A program made the translations under genes and the position numbers. Positions 34,928-42,159 of a stretch of DNA of 64,000 nucleotides are shown piece after piece. The notes below the pieces were generated by a model. The model was given only the letters and a program-made list of their open reading frames with translations. It was not told where the DNA came from and did not search any database. Origin of the DNA: Rhodobiaceae bacterium. GTDB taxonomy: Bacteria; Pseudomonadota; Alphaproteobacteria; Rhizobiales; Aestuariivirgaceae. Positions within the stretch are counted from its first letter, which is position 1. Each line of letters begins with the position of its first letter. The DNA lies in the NCBI GenBank assembly GCA_009885825.1, contig VFJY01000053.1, forward strand, positions 1-64,000, read 5' to 3'.

Positions 34928-35622
34928 CGCCGCACCTCGCCATCCACCATCAGCGCATAGCCAGCGCCCCGCATGGTTTGCAGGTAAACCGGATTGGCAG
35001 GGTCAGCCTCAATTTTTTGCCGCAGGCGATTGATTTGCACGTCAACGCTGCGGCTTGAATCTTCTGGTCCCGACTGCGAGAGTTCAAGACGGCTGAGTGG
35101 CGCTCCCGACTTGTGGATCAACTGGCGCAGTAGTTCTTTTTCGCCCGATGTCAGCCGAACCAATTCGCCAGACCTGCGAAGCTCGCCCCGCGTGACATTG
35201 AACTGAAAATCCCCAAAGCGGACATCTGTCTTTGGTGCTTGTTGGACCACAGCCCGCCGCAAGAGATTCCTTATCCGCAACAATAATTCCTGCGGCTCGA
35301 ACGGTTTTGTCAGATAGTCATCACTGCCCGTTGCAAGACCCGCAATGCGATCATCTGAATCAGCCAGTGCCGACAACATCAAAACCGGAATGTCCAATCC
35401 CCCTGCCCTCAGGCCGCTGGTAAACTTCAGCCCCGTCTCGCCAGGCATCATGACATCAAGTACCAGCAGATCGAACGCAATTCCCCGCATCCGTTCGCGC
35501 GCTTCCGCTGCAGTGCGCGCAACTGTCACCATGAAACCATTTTCAATGAGGTAGGACTTGATCAACTCGCGTATGCGGCGATCATCATCAACCACCAGAA
35601 TATGATAGGCCTCAGCCGCCAT
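34924..35622 (-). CDS. OmpR-family response regulator
   Basis: 232 residues. The receiver domain has the acidic pair VVDDDRR, phospho-acceptor Asp in LLVLDVMMPGETG, and Lys in YLTKPFEPQEL. A winged-helix DNA-binding domain ends with VDVQINRLRQKIEADP and MRGAGYALM. ATG 35622 (MAAEAYHILVVDDD) is preferred over the longer 35667 codon because the receiver starts there. It overlaps the upstream MarR gene by 11 bases and the kinase gene by 4, so all three are co-transcribed. Confidence 0.94.
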   Translation of the reverse strand: MAAEAYHILVVDDDRRIRELIKSYLIENGFMVTVARTAAEARERMRGIAFDLLVLDVMMPGETGLKFTSGLRAGGLDIPVLMLSALADSDDRIAGLATGSDDYLTKPFEPQELLLRIRNLLRRAVVQQAPKTDVRFGDFQFNVTRGELRRSGELVRLTSGEKELLRQLIHKSGAPLSRLELSQSGPEDSSRSVDVQINRLRQKIEADPANPVYLQTMRGAGYALMVDGEVRR

Positions 35623-36142
35623 TCTTCGCACCTGCGCTGCGCACCCTGTCAATCCAGCCCTGAACATCCTCGCGATTCTCAGGGCTGATCAGATGATAAA
35701 GCATCGCCCGCATCGCATTGCCCTCAATAGGCGACACCTCTGTCACTGCGCGACGAATGCGTGTTTTCTGGGGAGCCATCAACTGCTGCCGCAGGTTTTC
35801 GCCTTTTTCAGTGAGATGCAGGAGCCGTTGCCGCCGATCAGTCTCGCCTTCCTTCTGAAAAACATACCCCTTGTCGATCAAATCCTTCAAAACGCGGCTG
35901 AGGCTTTGCTTGGTGATCCGCAGGATATCAAGCAACTGTGCGACTGTCATGCCCGGGTCGCGTCCAACAAAATGCACCACCCGGTGGTGGGCACGCCCAA
36001 ATCCCAGTTGCTCAAGCAAAGCATCAGGATCAGACACGAAGTCTCTGTAAGCAAAGAACAAAAGCTCAATAAGAGCCACAGTTTCATCATCATCCAAGGT
36101 ATTCGCAAAATTTATGTCAGTCATATTGACATATTTATCCAT
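35612..36142 (-). CDS. MarR-family transcriptional regulator
   Basis: 176 residues with a winged helix: PGMTVAQLLDILRITKQSLSRVLKDLIDKG is the recognition region, and GETDRRQRLLHLTEKGE the wing. MarR proteins repress DNA as dimers and release it on binding a ligand. ATG 36142 is used; ATG 36124 (MTDINFAN) is possible. It is divergent from ilvE, with a palindrome in the shared 116-base space, and upstream of the OmpR/EnvZ-like pair. This suggests joint control of envelope sensing. Confidence 0.9.
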   Translation of the reverse strand: MDKYVNMTDINFANTLDDDETVALIELLFFAYRDFVSDPDALLEQLGFGRAHHRVVHFVGRDPGMTVAQLLDILRITKQSLSRVLKDLIDKGYVFQKEGETDRRQRLLHLTEKGENLRQQLMAPQKTRIRRAVTEVSPIEGNAMRAMLYHLISPENREDVQGWIDRVRSAGAKNGG

Positions 36143-36168
36143 TTTTGTTACGTTTACCCATCGCAGAA

Positions 36169-36187
36169 CGCAATGTTATTGCGCAAT
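36169..36187. promoter_or_regulatory. Overlapping palindromes between the MarR gene and ilvE
   Basis: CGCAAT-gtt-ATTGCG (36169-36183) is a perfect 6-3-6 inverted repeat, and ATTGCGCAAT (36178-36187) a perfect 10-base palindrome sharing its right arm. The position 27 bases before the MarR ATG fits an autoregulatory operator. No binding data are available. Confidence 0.5.
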
Positions 36188-36258
36188 CAGCTGATTTGGC
36201 CTGTTTCACAATAACATATAAGCGGTTCCGTCAGAAAAATCGAATTGGGAGAATTCCG

Positions 36259-37131
36259 ATGAGCATCATTCCATTTGACCAGCGTGAAGGTTCAATCTGG
36301 TTCAACGGCGAGATCGTTCCATGGAAGGATGCCAAGGTTCACGTGCTCACCCATGGCCTCCATTATGGCTCTAGCATATTCGAGGGCGAGCGCGCCTATG
36401 CGGGAAAAATCTTCAAATCCCGCGAACATTCCATTCGCTTGCACAACTCTGCGAAAATCATGGATTTCGAGCTCCCCTATTCCGTTGACCAGCTCGAAGC
36501 GGCCAAAGCCAGAGTTGTCGAGCTCAACGGCGGCGGTGATCAATATGTCAGGCCCGTCGCCTGGCGCGGCTCCGAAATGATGGCCGTTTCCGCCCAGCAC
36601 AACAAGATCCACGTGGCCATCGCCACCTGGGCCTGGCCCTCCATGTTTGATCCTGAAACAAAGATGAAAGGCATCAGGCTGGATATCGCCGATTACCGCA
36701 GGCCCGACCCGCAATGCGCGCCCGTTCACGCCAAGGCCGCAGGCCTTTACATGATTTGCACCATCTCCAAGCACAAGGCCGAGAAGAAGGGCTATGCCGA
36801 TGCCATGATGCTCGATTGGCAAGGCCGTGTGGCCGAATGCACCGGCGCCAATATCTTCTTCACGCGCGACGGCGCCATTCACACACCCATTGCCGATTGC
36901 TTCTTGAGCGGCATCACCAGAGCCACCGTCATGGAATTGGCCAGGCAGCAGGGCATGGAAATCATCGAGCGCCGCATCATGCCGGACGAGCTTCCCGAAT
37001 TTAACGAGTGCTTCATCGTAGGCTCCGCCGCAGAGGTAACGCCCGTAGCCGAAATCGGCCCCTACAAGTTCAAGCCAGGGAATATCAGCCGCGCCCTGAT
37101 GGATGCTTATTCCATTGCGGTGCGGGCTTAA
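36259..37131 (+). CDS. ilvE: Branched-chain-amino-acid aminotransferase (class IV)
   Basis: 290 residues of the fold type IV PLP class. HGLHYGSSIFEGERAY, RLHNSAKIM, and the pocket APVHAKAAGLYM with the catalytic Lys are clear; CTGANIFFTRDG and LSGITRATVMELA follow the family pattern. It transfers the amino group between glutamate and branched-chain 2-oxo acids. ATG 36259 lies in TGGGAGAATTCCG ATG, a fair ribosome site. A DinJ/YafQ module starts 61 bases downstream. Confidence 0.93.
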   Translation: MSIIPFDQREGSIWFNGEIVPWKDAKVHVLTHGLHYGSSIFEGERAYAGKIFKSREHSIRLHNSAKIMDFELPYSVDQLEAAKARVVELNGGGDQYVRPVAWRGSEMMAVSAQHNKIHVAIATWAWPSMFDPETKMKGIRLDIADYRRPDPQCAPVHAKAAGLYMICTISKHKAEKKGYADAMMLDWQGRVAECTGANIFFTRDGAIHTPIADCFLSGITRATVMELARQQGMEIIERRIMPDELPEFNECFIVGSAAEVTPVAEIGPYKFKPGNISRALMDAYSIAVRA

Positions 37132-37140
37132 AACCCAGTC

Positions 37141-37169
37141 TTGACTTTGTTGCTCAATTGAGCTACAAA
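37141..37169 (+). promoter_or_regulatory. Promoter of the DinJ/YafQ-like module with an operator palindrome in the spacer
   Basis: TTGACT (37141-37146) and TACAAA (37164-37169) are spaced by 17 bases. The last 12 bases of the spacer are GCTCAATTGAGC (37152-37163), a perfect palindrome. Such a placement is what an antitoxin needs to block RNA polymerase. GGGAG follows at 37180, and the antitoxin ATG at 37193. Confidence 0.7.
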
Positions 37170-37192
37170 TCCATTTTCAGGGAGTTTCCGCA

Positions 37193-37471
37193 ATGGTCGC
37201 CACCGCTTTCGTGCGCGCTCGCATCGACGAAAAAATCAAGGATGAAGCCGCAGCCGTACTGGCTGAGATGGGCCTCACCGTGTCCGACGTGGTGCGCATG
37301 ACCCTGACCCGTGTGGCCAGGGACAAAGCCCTGCCCCTTGAACTCAAAATTCCAAACGCTGAAACCCGCGCTGCCATGGCTGAGGCAAACGAATTGATAA
37401 AGGCCCACGAAGCCCGCTTCTCTGATGCGCAGGAACTCTTCGATGCCCTCGACAAAGCCGCCAAGCGGTAA
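37193..37471 (+). CDS. RelB/DinJ-family antitoxin
   Basis: 92 residues. The N-terminal ribbon-helix-helix (FVRARIDEKIKDEAAAVLAEMGLTVSDVVRMTLTRVA) binds DNA as a dimer. The C-terminal part (AETRAAMAEANELIKAHEARF) would fold on the toxin. The palindrome in its promoter fits self-repression. It overlaps the toxin gene by 29 bases. The ilvE gene lies upstream on the same strand, but the promoter suggests separate control. Confidence 0.9.
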   Translation: MVATAFVRARIDEKIKDEAAAVLAEMGLTVSDVVRMTLTRVARDKALPLELKIPNAETRAAMAEANELIKAHEARFSDAQELFDALDKAAKR

Positions 37472-37760
37472 ACGCGCAACCCTGCCGCGATCAGCGGACT
37501 CCGCAAAAAGCTTTGTCAAAGACTGGGATCGCCTGTCGCGAACTGGCAGATACAACATGCGCCAACTCAAAGCGGCAATTCTCTTGCTCATCGCCAACGA
37601 TGATCCCTTGGGCCCGGAATGGCTCGACCATCAGCTGAAGGGCGAATCGGCCAACTGCCGCGAATGTCACATCGGCGGTGATTTCCTCTTGATCTATCAA
37701 GCCAGCGAAAAGTCAATTGTGTTCGTGCGGGCGGGAACGCACGCTGAACTTTTTGAATGA
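37443..37760 (+). CDS. YafQ-family mRNA interferase toxin
   Basis: 105 residues of the RelE/YafQ fold. Catalytic residues of YafQ are conserved: His in LDHQLKG, His and Asp in RECHIGGDFLLIY, and His in GTHAELF near the C-terminus. It would cut mRNA in the ribosome and slow growth unless held by the antitoxin. ATG 37443 (MPSTKPPSGKR) gives the usual length; the overlap with the antitoxin is larger than average. The 3' flank begins with a 6-base stem (TCACTG/CAGTGA). Confidence 0.9.
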   Translation: MPSTKPPSGKRATLPRSADSAKSFVKDWDRLSRTGRYNMRQLKAAILLLIANDDPLGPEWLDHQLKGESANCRECHIGGDFLLIYQASEKSIVFVRAGTHAELFE

Positions 37761-37933
37761 AGGAAAATCACTGCATTTCAGTGACCGCATTGCGGTGATA
37801 TGGTCGACGGAACCCGCTCTCGGCATCAGGATATGCCATGATGGTTCTGTTTAGTGATCCAACAAAGAAGCCATCCACCACATCACCGCAATTCACCGTA
37901 ATGCTGCGCGTTCCTTGTCCGAAATAAGCGTGC

Positions 37934-38497
37934 TCATTGTAATCCCTCTCTGACTGTTGCAGACATCACGAAGCAATAAATATCGGTGAAGACACGTTCC
38001 TTGGGCACCCGCACTCCGCCATAGTCAATTTCAACTTCAACGCTCTCATAGGTGCTGGCATTCATGGTGAATTTTGCAACTGTGCTACCATCTGCGGTAC
38101 GATATGCAATGTAGCCACTGGCCGGTAACAGGCTTATCCAAGTCAACGATTCGCTCTGGGGATTTAGGCTGTATGCAAAAAAATGTCGGCCGATCTCGAT
38201 GGTTTTCATATCTTCATGCCAACCTGTCATCACGACTGGACTGTCATCATAGCGTAATCTGATTTCTGCGACTGGTTCCCCGTATCGCAGGAGTTTCGAC
38301 GTCAGATGTCGGCCAGACCAAAATGTCCACCAAGGAATCTGTTTTGGTTCAATTGGCGTGAACGCAATTTCATTGGCGGGACAAGGATCAATGTTTTCGC
38401 CAGCGCTCGCGGGGCCAGCAACAAGGACCGAGCCAGCGCAAACAAGCGCAGAAACGATTGCAAAAAGGAAGAATTTAGAATTACGCTGCCAGTGCAT
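37934..38497 (-). CDS. Secreted protein, unknown function
   Basis: 187 residues with a Sec signal (FFLFAIVSALVCAGSVLVAGPASA). The mature part has Cys at DPCPAN and YCFVM (possible disulphide), a Trp-rich loop (PWWTFWSG), and beta-strand-like stretches (EIRLRYDD, VEVEIDYGGVRV). I do not recognise a family. It sits between the toxin-antitoxin module and ThuA and may be strain-specific. The downstream 170 bases contain a start-less open frame on the same strand (37768-37965). Confidence 0.6.
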   Translation of the reverse strand: MHWQRNSKFFLFAIVSALVCAGSVLVAGPASAGENIDPCPANEIAFTPIEPKQIPWWTFWSGRHLTSKLLRYGEPVAEIRLRYDDSPVVMTGWHEDMKTIEIGRHFFAYSLNPQSESLTWISLLPASGYIAYRTADGSTVAKFTMNASTYESVEVEIDYGGVRVPKERVFTDIYCFVMSATVREGLQ

Positions 38498-38550
38498 TTA
38501 ATTCAGGTCCCGAAGTTCTGATTCCATCACATCCCACATCCGAACCCACT

Positions 38551-39198
38551 TCATCGGGCCGCCCAAACCAGTCCGCGCTCCACAATCGTCGCCAACTCCT
38601 TAATCGCGAATTCATCCGCCGTGTGCCCCAGCGCTGAATAAAACACCCGGCCCTTGCCGTAAATTTTCTTCCACACCACGGGCATCACAACACCTTTCGC
38701 CCAGTCGCAATGTTCGCCCGAAAATGTGGTGGTGGCCAGCACTTCGTTGGCCGGGTCCACATGCATGTAATATTGCTCGGAGTGGTAATCGAAATCACCA
38801 ACGCCTTGCATGATCGGATCATCGTTCCTCACGATGTTCACCCGGTAGTCGATGATGTTGCCGGGGTGGGACACCCACTGGCCGCCGGTCATGAACTGGT
38901 ATTCGGTTTCATTGCGGAAGGCGTCGCACATGGTGCCGTGAAAGCCACCGAGCCCCACGCCACCCTTGACCGCCGCGCAGATATTTTCCACTTCGTGCTT
39001 TTCGATTGTCGACATGGTGACCATCGGCACGATGAGATGAAGCTGGGCGATGGCGGGATCGGCATAGGCCGTGGTGGAGTTTTCCACGCGCACCTCAAAA
39101 CCGTTGCGCTCCAGAAGGCCGCGCACGATGGCGCTTGAGCGTTCGGGGGTGTGCCCTTCCCACCCGCCCCACACGACAAGAGCGGATTTTTTCGGCAT
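38551..39198 (-). CDS. ThuA-domain protein
   Basis: 215 residues, class I amidotransferase-like fold of the trehalose utilization ThuA family: LVVWGGWEGHTPERSSAI, LHLIVPMVTMSTI, GGVGLGGFHGTM and VFYSALGHTADEF. In rhizobia ThuA takes part in 3-keto-sugar (trehalose, sucrose) catabolism together with ThuB. No ThuB is seen, but a sugar kinase and aldolase-like gene lie on the other side of the 368-base space, suggesting a related sugar route. Confidence 0.88.
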   Translation of the reverse strand: MPKKSALVVWGGWEGHTPERSSAIVRGLLERNGFEVRVENSTTAYADPAIAQLHLIVPMVTMSTIEKHEVENICAAVKGGVGLGGFHGTMCDAFRNETEYQFMTGGQWVSHPGNIIDYRVNIVRNDDPIMQGVGDFDYHSEQYYMHVDPANEVLATTTFSGEHCDWAKGVVMPVVWKKIYGKGRVFYSALGHTADEFAIKELATIVERGLVWAAR

Positions 39199-39566
39199 GA
39201 TGATGCTCCCTTTGTCCCGGGCGTCACGTTACAGTTTGCGGCGAAAGGCGCCAGCGGTTTCACAATGCTCCCCCGGCGCCAAATAGCATCCACACCATGG
39301 AGGCTAGTAAAGGGAATATTTCTATTATAAGTTGAATTTAATCCTAAGACATCTCCGGAGGCCGTGGGCGGGAATCAGCCCCTGTCCGCTACCACCCTAG
39401 CCGGGCCCCCTTGAATCCCGCTGTACGGCCCTTAAAATAGGCTTAAACACCTATCAAGTGCTTTATGTCCCACAAACGCGAACGTCGCTTGACAGTCGTT
39501 AAACCATTCAGGCATTGAGGTGCCCTCATCCGGCCATTGGCTTTCACTTCAACCATCAGGACTCCC
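39199..39566. other. Divergent intergenic region between ThuA and the aldolase-like gene
   Basis: 368 bases without a gene I can support. It contains an AT-rich stretch (39305-39345), a strongly self-complementary segment at 39360-39430, a small TAGG/CCTA hairpin just after it, and a TTGACA at about 39492 that may be the -35 box of the rightward operon. Divergent control of two sugar-related units is the most likely use. Confidence 0.5.
39360..39430. ncRNA. Putative structured RNA or leader element (two stacked stems)
   Basis: GGCCGT (39360-39365) pairs with ACGGCC (39425-39430), and inside this GCGGGA (39368-39373) pairs with TCCCGC (39416-39421). Both stems are perfect 6-base helices separated by a small internal loop, enclosing a GC-rich 42-base apical part. 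It lies about 137 bases before the aldolase-like ATG. It could be a riboswitch-like leader, a small RNA, or a terminator-like barrier. I match it to no known family. Confidence 0.3.
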
Positions 39567-40541
39567 ATGAAAACCCTCGACGCCAAGCTCGCCCGCATCA
39601 AGGCTGGCAAATACACCCCCAAGGACTTCATCATCGCCGACGCCAAGGATGGCGATATGGGATTTGGGGCGACGGCTCCGGGCCCGAGGCGTGACGGTTC
39701 GGGGATGAAAACCAAAGCTGAGTACCTCGCCGCCATGACTGACATGACCAAGTCCGGCCATGTCGATATCATGCTGATGTCGGCCTCATCAGCCGAAGCG
39801 CTGGTGGCCAAAAAGGTTTTCGCCAAGAACAAGGTCACGCCCGCCGTTCGCCTCAATAATACAACCGATATCTGGTCCCAGCGGGGATCAAACTACAAAG
39901 AAAGCTTTCAGCAGCCCTTCCGCACCGCCCGGTCAAAGCAGGTCAAGCGCTTCGCCGATCTCGGCCTCTACTCGGTCACCTTCTCCAACAACATCGATGC
40001 CGACCGCCGCACCCTCGAGGAATATCGCATCTTCCGCGCCGAAGCCTCCGCTGCCAAAATGCGCCACTTTCTTGAAGTCTTCAATCCGGCCATGGATATC
40101 GGCCTGAAAGGCGCGTCCCTCGGCGAATACATCAATGACTGCATCGTCAGCTGTGTTGCCGGCATGGCGTCGGATGAATTCCCGCTCTTCCTGAAAATGC
40201 AATACAATGGAGCCGCCGCCATGGCGGAGCTCGCGGCCTACGATCCCGCCCGGCTGATTGTCGGCATCCTCGGTGGCGCCCGCGGCACAACCCGCGACAC
40301 CTTTGAACTTGCAGGCCAGGCCGAGCGCAATGGCGCCCGCGTGGCTTTGTTCGGCCGCAAGATCAATTATGCTGAGGCCCCGCTGGAGCTGGTTCGCCTC
40401 ATGCGCGCCGTTGTTGAACGCAAGACCACCGGGCTTGACGCGGTCAAGGCCTATCATGGCTATCTCGCCAAGCACAAGCTCAGGCCCGACCGCGAGCTGA
40501 GCGTGGATTGCGAAATCACCGACCCCGTGCTCAAGGGCTAG
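39567..40541 (+). CDS. Aldolase-like TIM-barrel protein, unassigned
   Basis: 324 residues. The order of strands and loops (FIIADAKDGDMGFG, VDIMLMSASSAEAL, YSVTFSNNIDADRRTLE, FLKMQYNGAAAMAEL, RLIVGILGGARGTTRDTFELA, RVALFGRKINYAEAP) suggests an alpha/beta barrel such as a class I aldolase or DUF2090-type domain. FLKMQYNG could hold a Schiff-base Lys. The family is a guess. ATG 39567 follows CAGGA; a PfkB kinase gene starts 2 bases after the stop, so a phosphorylated sugar substrate is likely. Confidence 0.7.
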   Translation: MKTLDAKLARIKAGKYTPKDFIIADAKDGDMGFGATAPGPRRDGSGMKTKAEYLAAMTDMTKSGHVDIMLMSASSAEALVAKKVFAKNKVTPAVRLNNTTDIWSQRGSNYKESFQQPFRTARSKQVKRFADLGLYSVTFSNNIDADRRTLEEYRIFRAEASAAKMRHFLEVFNPAMDIGLKGASLGEYINDCIVSCVAGMASDEFPLFLKMQYNGAAAMAELAAYDPARLIVGILGGARGTTRDTFELAGQAERNGARVALFGRKINYAEAPLELVRLMRAVVERKTTGLDAVKAYHGYLAKHKLRPDRELSVDCEITDPVLKG

Positions 40542-40543
40542 GG

Positions 40544-41554
40544 ATGGAGCGAAGCGGCATCCTCTGCGGCGGCGCCTGGTGTGTTGACCTGATATTGATG
40601 GTCGACCATTGGCCCGCTGAGGAAACCGTTTCAACCGTCAAGGCCGAAAAAATTTTTGGCGGCTGCCCCGGTCACAATATGTCAACGGCCCTCAAGCGTT
40701 TGGGCGCCCCCTTCCCGGTCGAGGGCTTGGGTCTCCTGGGTGATGATGCCGAGGGAAAATATCTGCTTAAGGTTTGCGCTGAACTTGGAATTGACAGTTC
40801 CGCGCTTGAGGTTCGCAAAGGCATAACCACCGCCATAACCCTGGTAATGAATTCGCAGGCAACCGGCAAGCGCACATTCTTTTACACGCCCGGCGCCCAT
40901 GCCTTGCAAACGCCCGATGATTTTGATTTCACCAGGACACGCGCCCGCATCGCTCACCTCGGCCTTCCTGGCATGCACGAAAAACTCGATGCGCCCTGGA
41001 AAAAGGAAGTTTCCGGCTGGGTAACCGTTTTGAAAAAAGTGCGGGAAGTCGGGCTAAAAGCCAATTTCGAGATGGCCTCAATCCCGCCCGAGCGCACCCG
41101 CGTCGCGATGAACCCCATGCTGCCCTGGCTCGACACCCTTATCATCAATGACTGGGAAGCGGGAGCGCTGGCCAATATCGAAACCGTCAGGGATGGTATC
41201 ACCGATGTTGCGGCGTGCCGCAAAGCCGCCGCATACCTGATCGCCCATACGCAGCTTTCCTTTATCGCCGTGCATTTTCCGTTTGGCGGAATTGTTCTTT
41301 CGCGCAGCGGCGAAGTGACCGAGCAATCATCGGTCAACGTTCCTCAATCAGCCATAGTGGGAAGCAACGGCGCTGGCGACGCCTTCGCCGCGGGCATTCT
41401 GTTTGGTCATCATGAGGGCTGGCCCATGCAAAAGTCCCTGCGCCTCGCCCACGCCAGCGCCGCCGCAAGCCTGCGGTCAGAAACCACGACCGGTTCCATT
41501 ATGCCGTGGGCCGACTGCCTCGCACAAGCCGATAGCTGGGGCTGGCGTAGCTAA
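40544..41554 (+). CDS. PfkB/ribokinase-family carbohydrate kinase
   Basis: 336 residues. The N-terminal GGAWCVDLILMVDHWPAEE and the glycine pair FGGCPGHNMSTALKRLGA match the sugar-binding end; the catalytic anion hole VGSNGAGDAFAAGILFG (usually DTxGAGD) has the base Asp. It would phosphorylate a sugar with ATP. It starts 2 bases after the aldolase-like gene and its stop overlaps the stop of the convergent GNAT gene (CTAA). Confidence 0.9.
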   Translation: MERSGILCGGAWCVDLILMVDHWPAEETVSTVKAEKIFGGCPGHNMSTALKRLGAPFPVEGLGLLGDDAEGKYLLKVCAELGIDSSALEVRKGITTAITLVMNSQATGKRTFFYTPGAHALQTPDDFDFTRTRARIAHLGLPGMHEKLDAPWKKEVSGWVTVLKKVREVGLKANFEMASIPPERTRVAMNPMLPWLDTLIINDWEAGALANIETVRDGITDVAACRKAAAYLIAHTQLSFIAVHFPFGGIVLSRSGEVTEQSSVNVPQSAIVGSNGAGDAFAAGILFGHHEGWPMQKSLRLAHASAAASLRSETTTGSIMPWADCLAQADSWGWRS

Positions 41555-42075
41555 GATTCGGCGACCCTGCTTCCGACGGGCCGCCTCATCAACAGGCCGG
41601 GAAACGAAACTTTATTTGGCATTGGCACATCAATGGGCTTCACGGCAACAAAGCCCAGTAAACGGTAGAACAGCTCCGCGTTCAAACTGGAGTAACATTC
41701 AAATTCCGCAATGCCAATTGCGCTGGCGGCGTTTTGACACTGTTCAAAAACCATCCGTCCCAGTCCCTGTCTTGTAAAATCAGGATGGGTGGCAAATTGC
41801 CGAATGTGCGCCAGACCCTTTTCCACACCGCCATTTCCAGGCCTTTCACAGGTCCAACCCCCGCATGCAACAACCCTGCCTTGCTCATTCTGCACAACAT
41901 AAAACCTTCCGGATTGCAGCAGCTTCAGATTTGCCTGCGTCATAATCTCAAGTGCCCGCAACTGCTCAGGTGTGTAACTCGCAGCCATCAAGCGAGGATA
42001 TGCAACTTGCAGAAGCGCCGTCACTTCTTCCGCGTCATCCGAACTTGCAACACGGATGCTGAAATGATCTTTCAT
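41551..42075 (-). CDS. GNAT-family N-acetyltransferase
   Basis: 174 residues. The acetyl-CoA loop is IRQFATHPDFTRQGLGRMVFEQC (with QGLG as the Q-x-x-G-x-G/A element). The earlier strand EVTALLQVAYPRLMAA and later FECYSSLNAELFYRLLGFVAV complete the fold. Substrate not known. ATG 42075 is chosen as the start of the conserved domain; the frame is open further upstream to 42324. It is divergent from the GMC gene. Confidence 0.88.
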   Translation of the reverse strand: MKDHFSIRVASSDDAEEVTALLQVAYPRLMAASYTPEQLRALEIMTQANLKLLQSGRFYVVQNEQGRVVACGGWTCERPGNGGVEKGLAHIRQFATHPDFTRQGLGRMVFEQCQNAASAIGIAEFECYSSLNAELFYRLLGFVAVKPIDVPMPNKVSFPGLLMRRPVGSRVAES

Positions 42076-42159
42076 GCCGGATCCAAAAAATGTGGTTGTG
42101 GCTTCACCGCCAGAATGACAGATTTGCCAACAGAGGCAAGACTCTGATAACGAATATCG

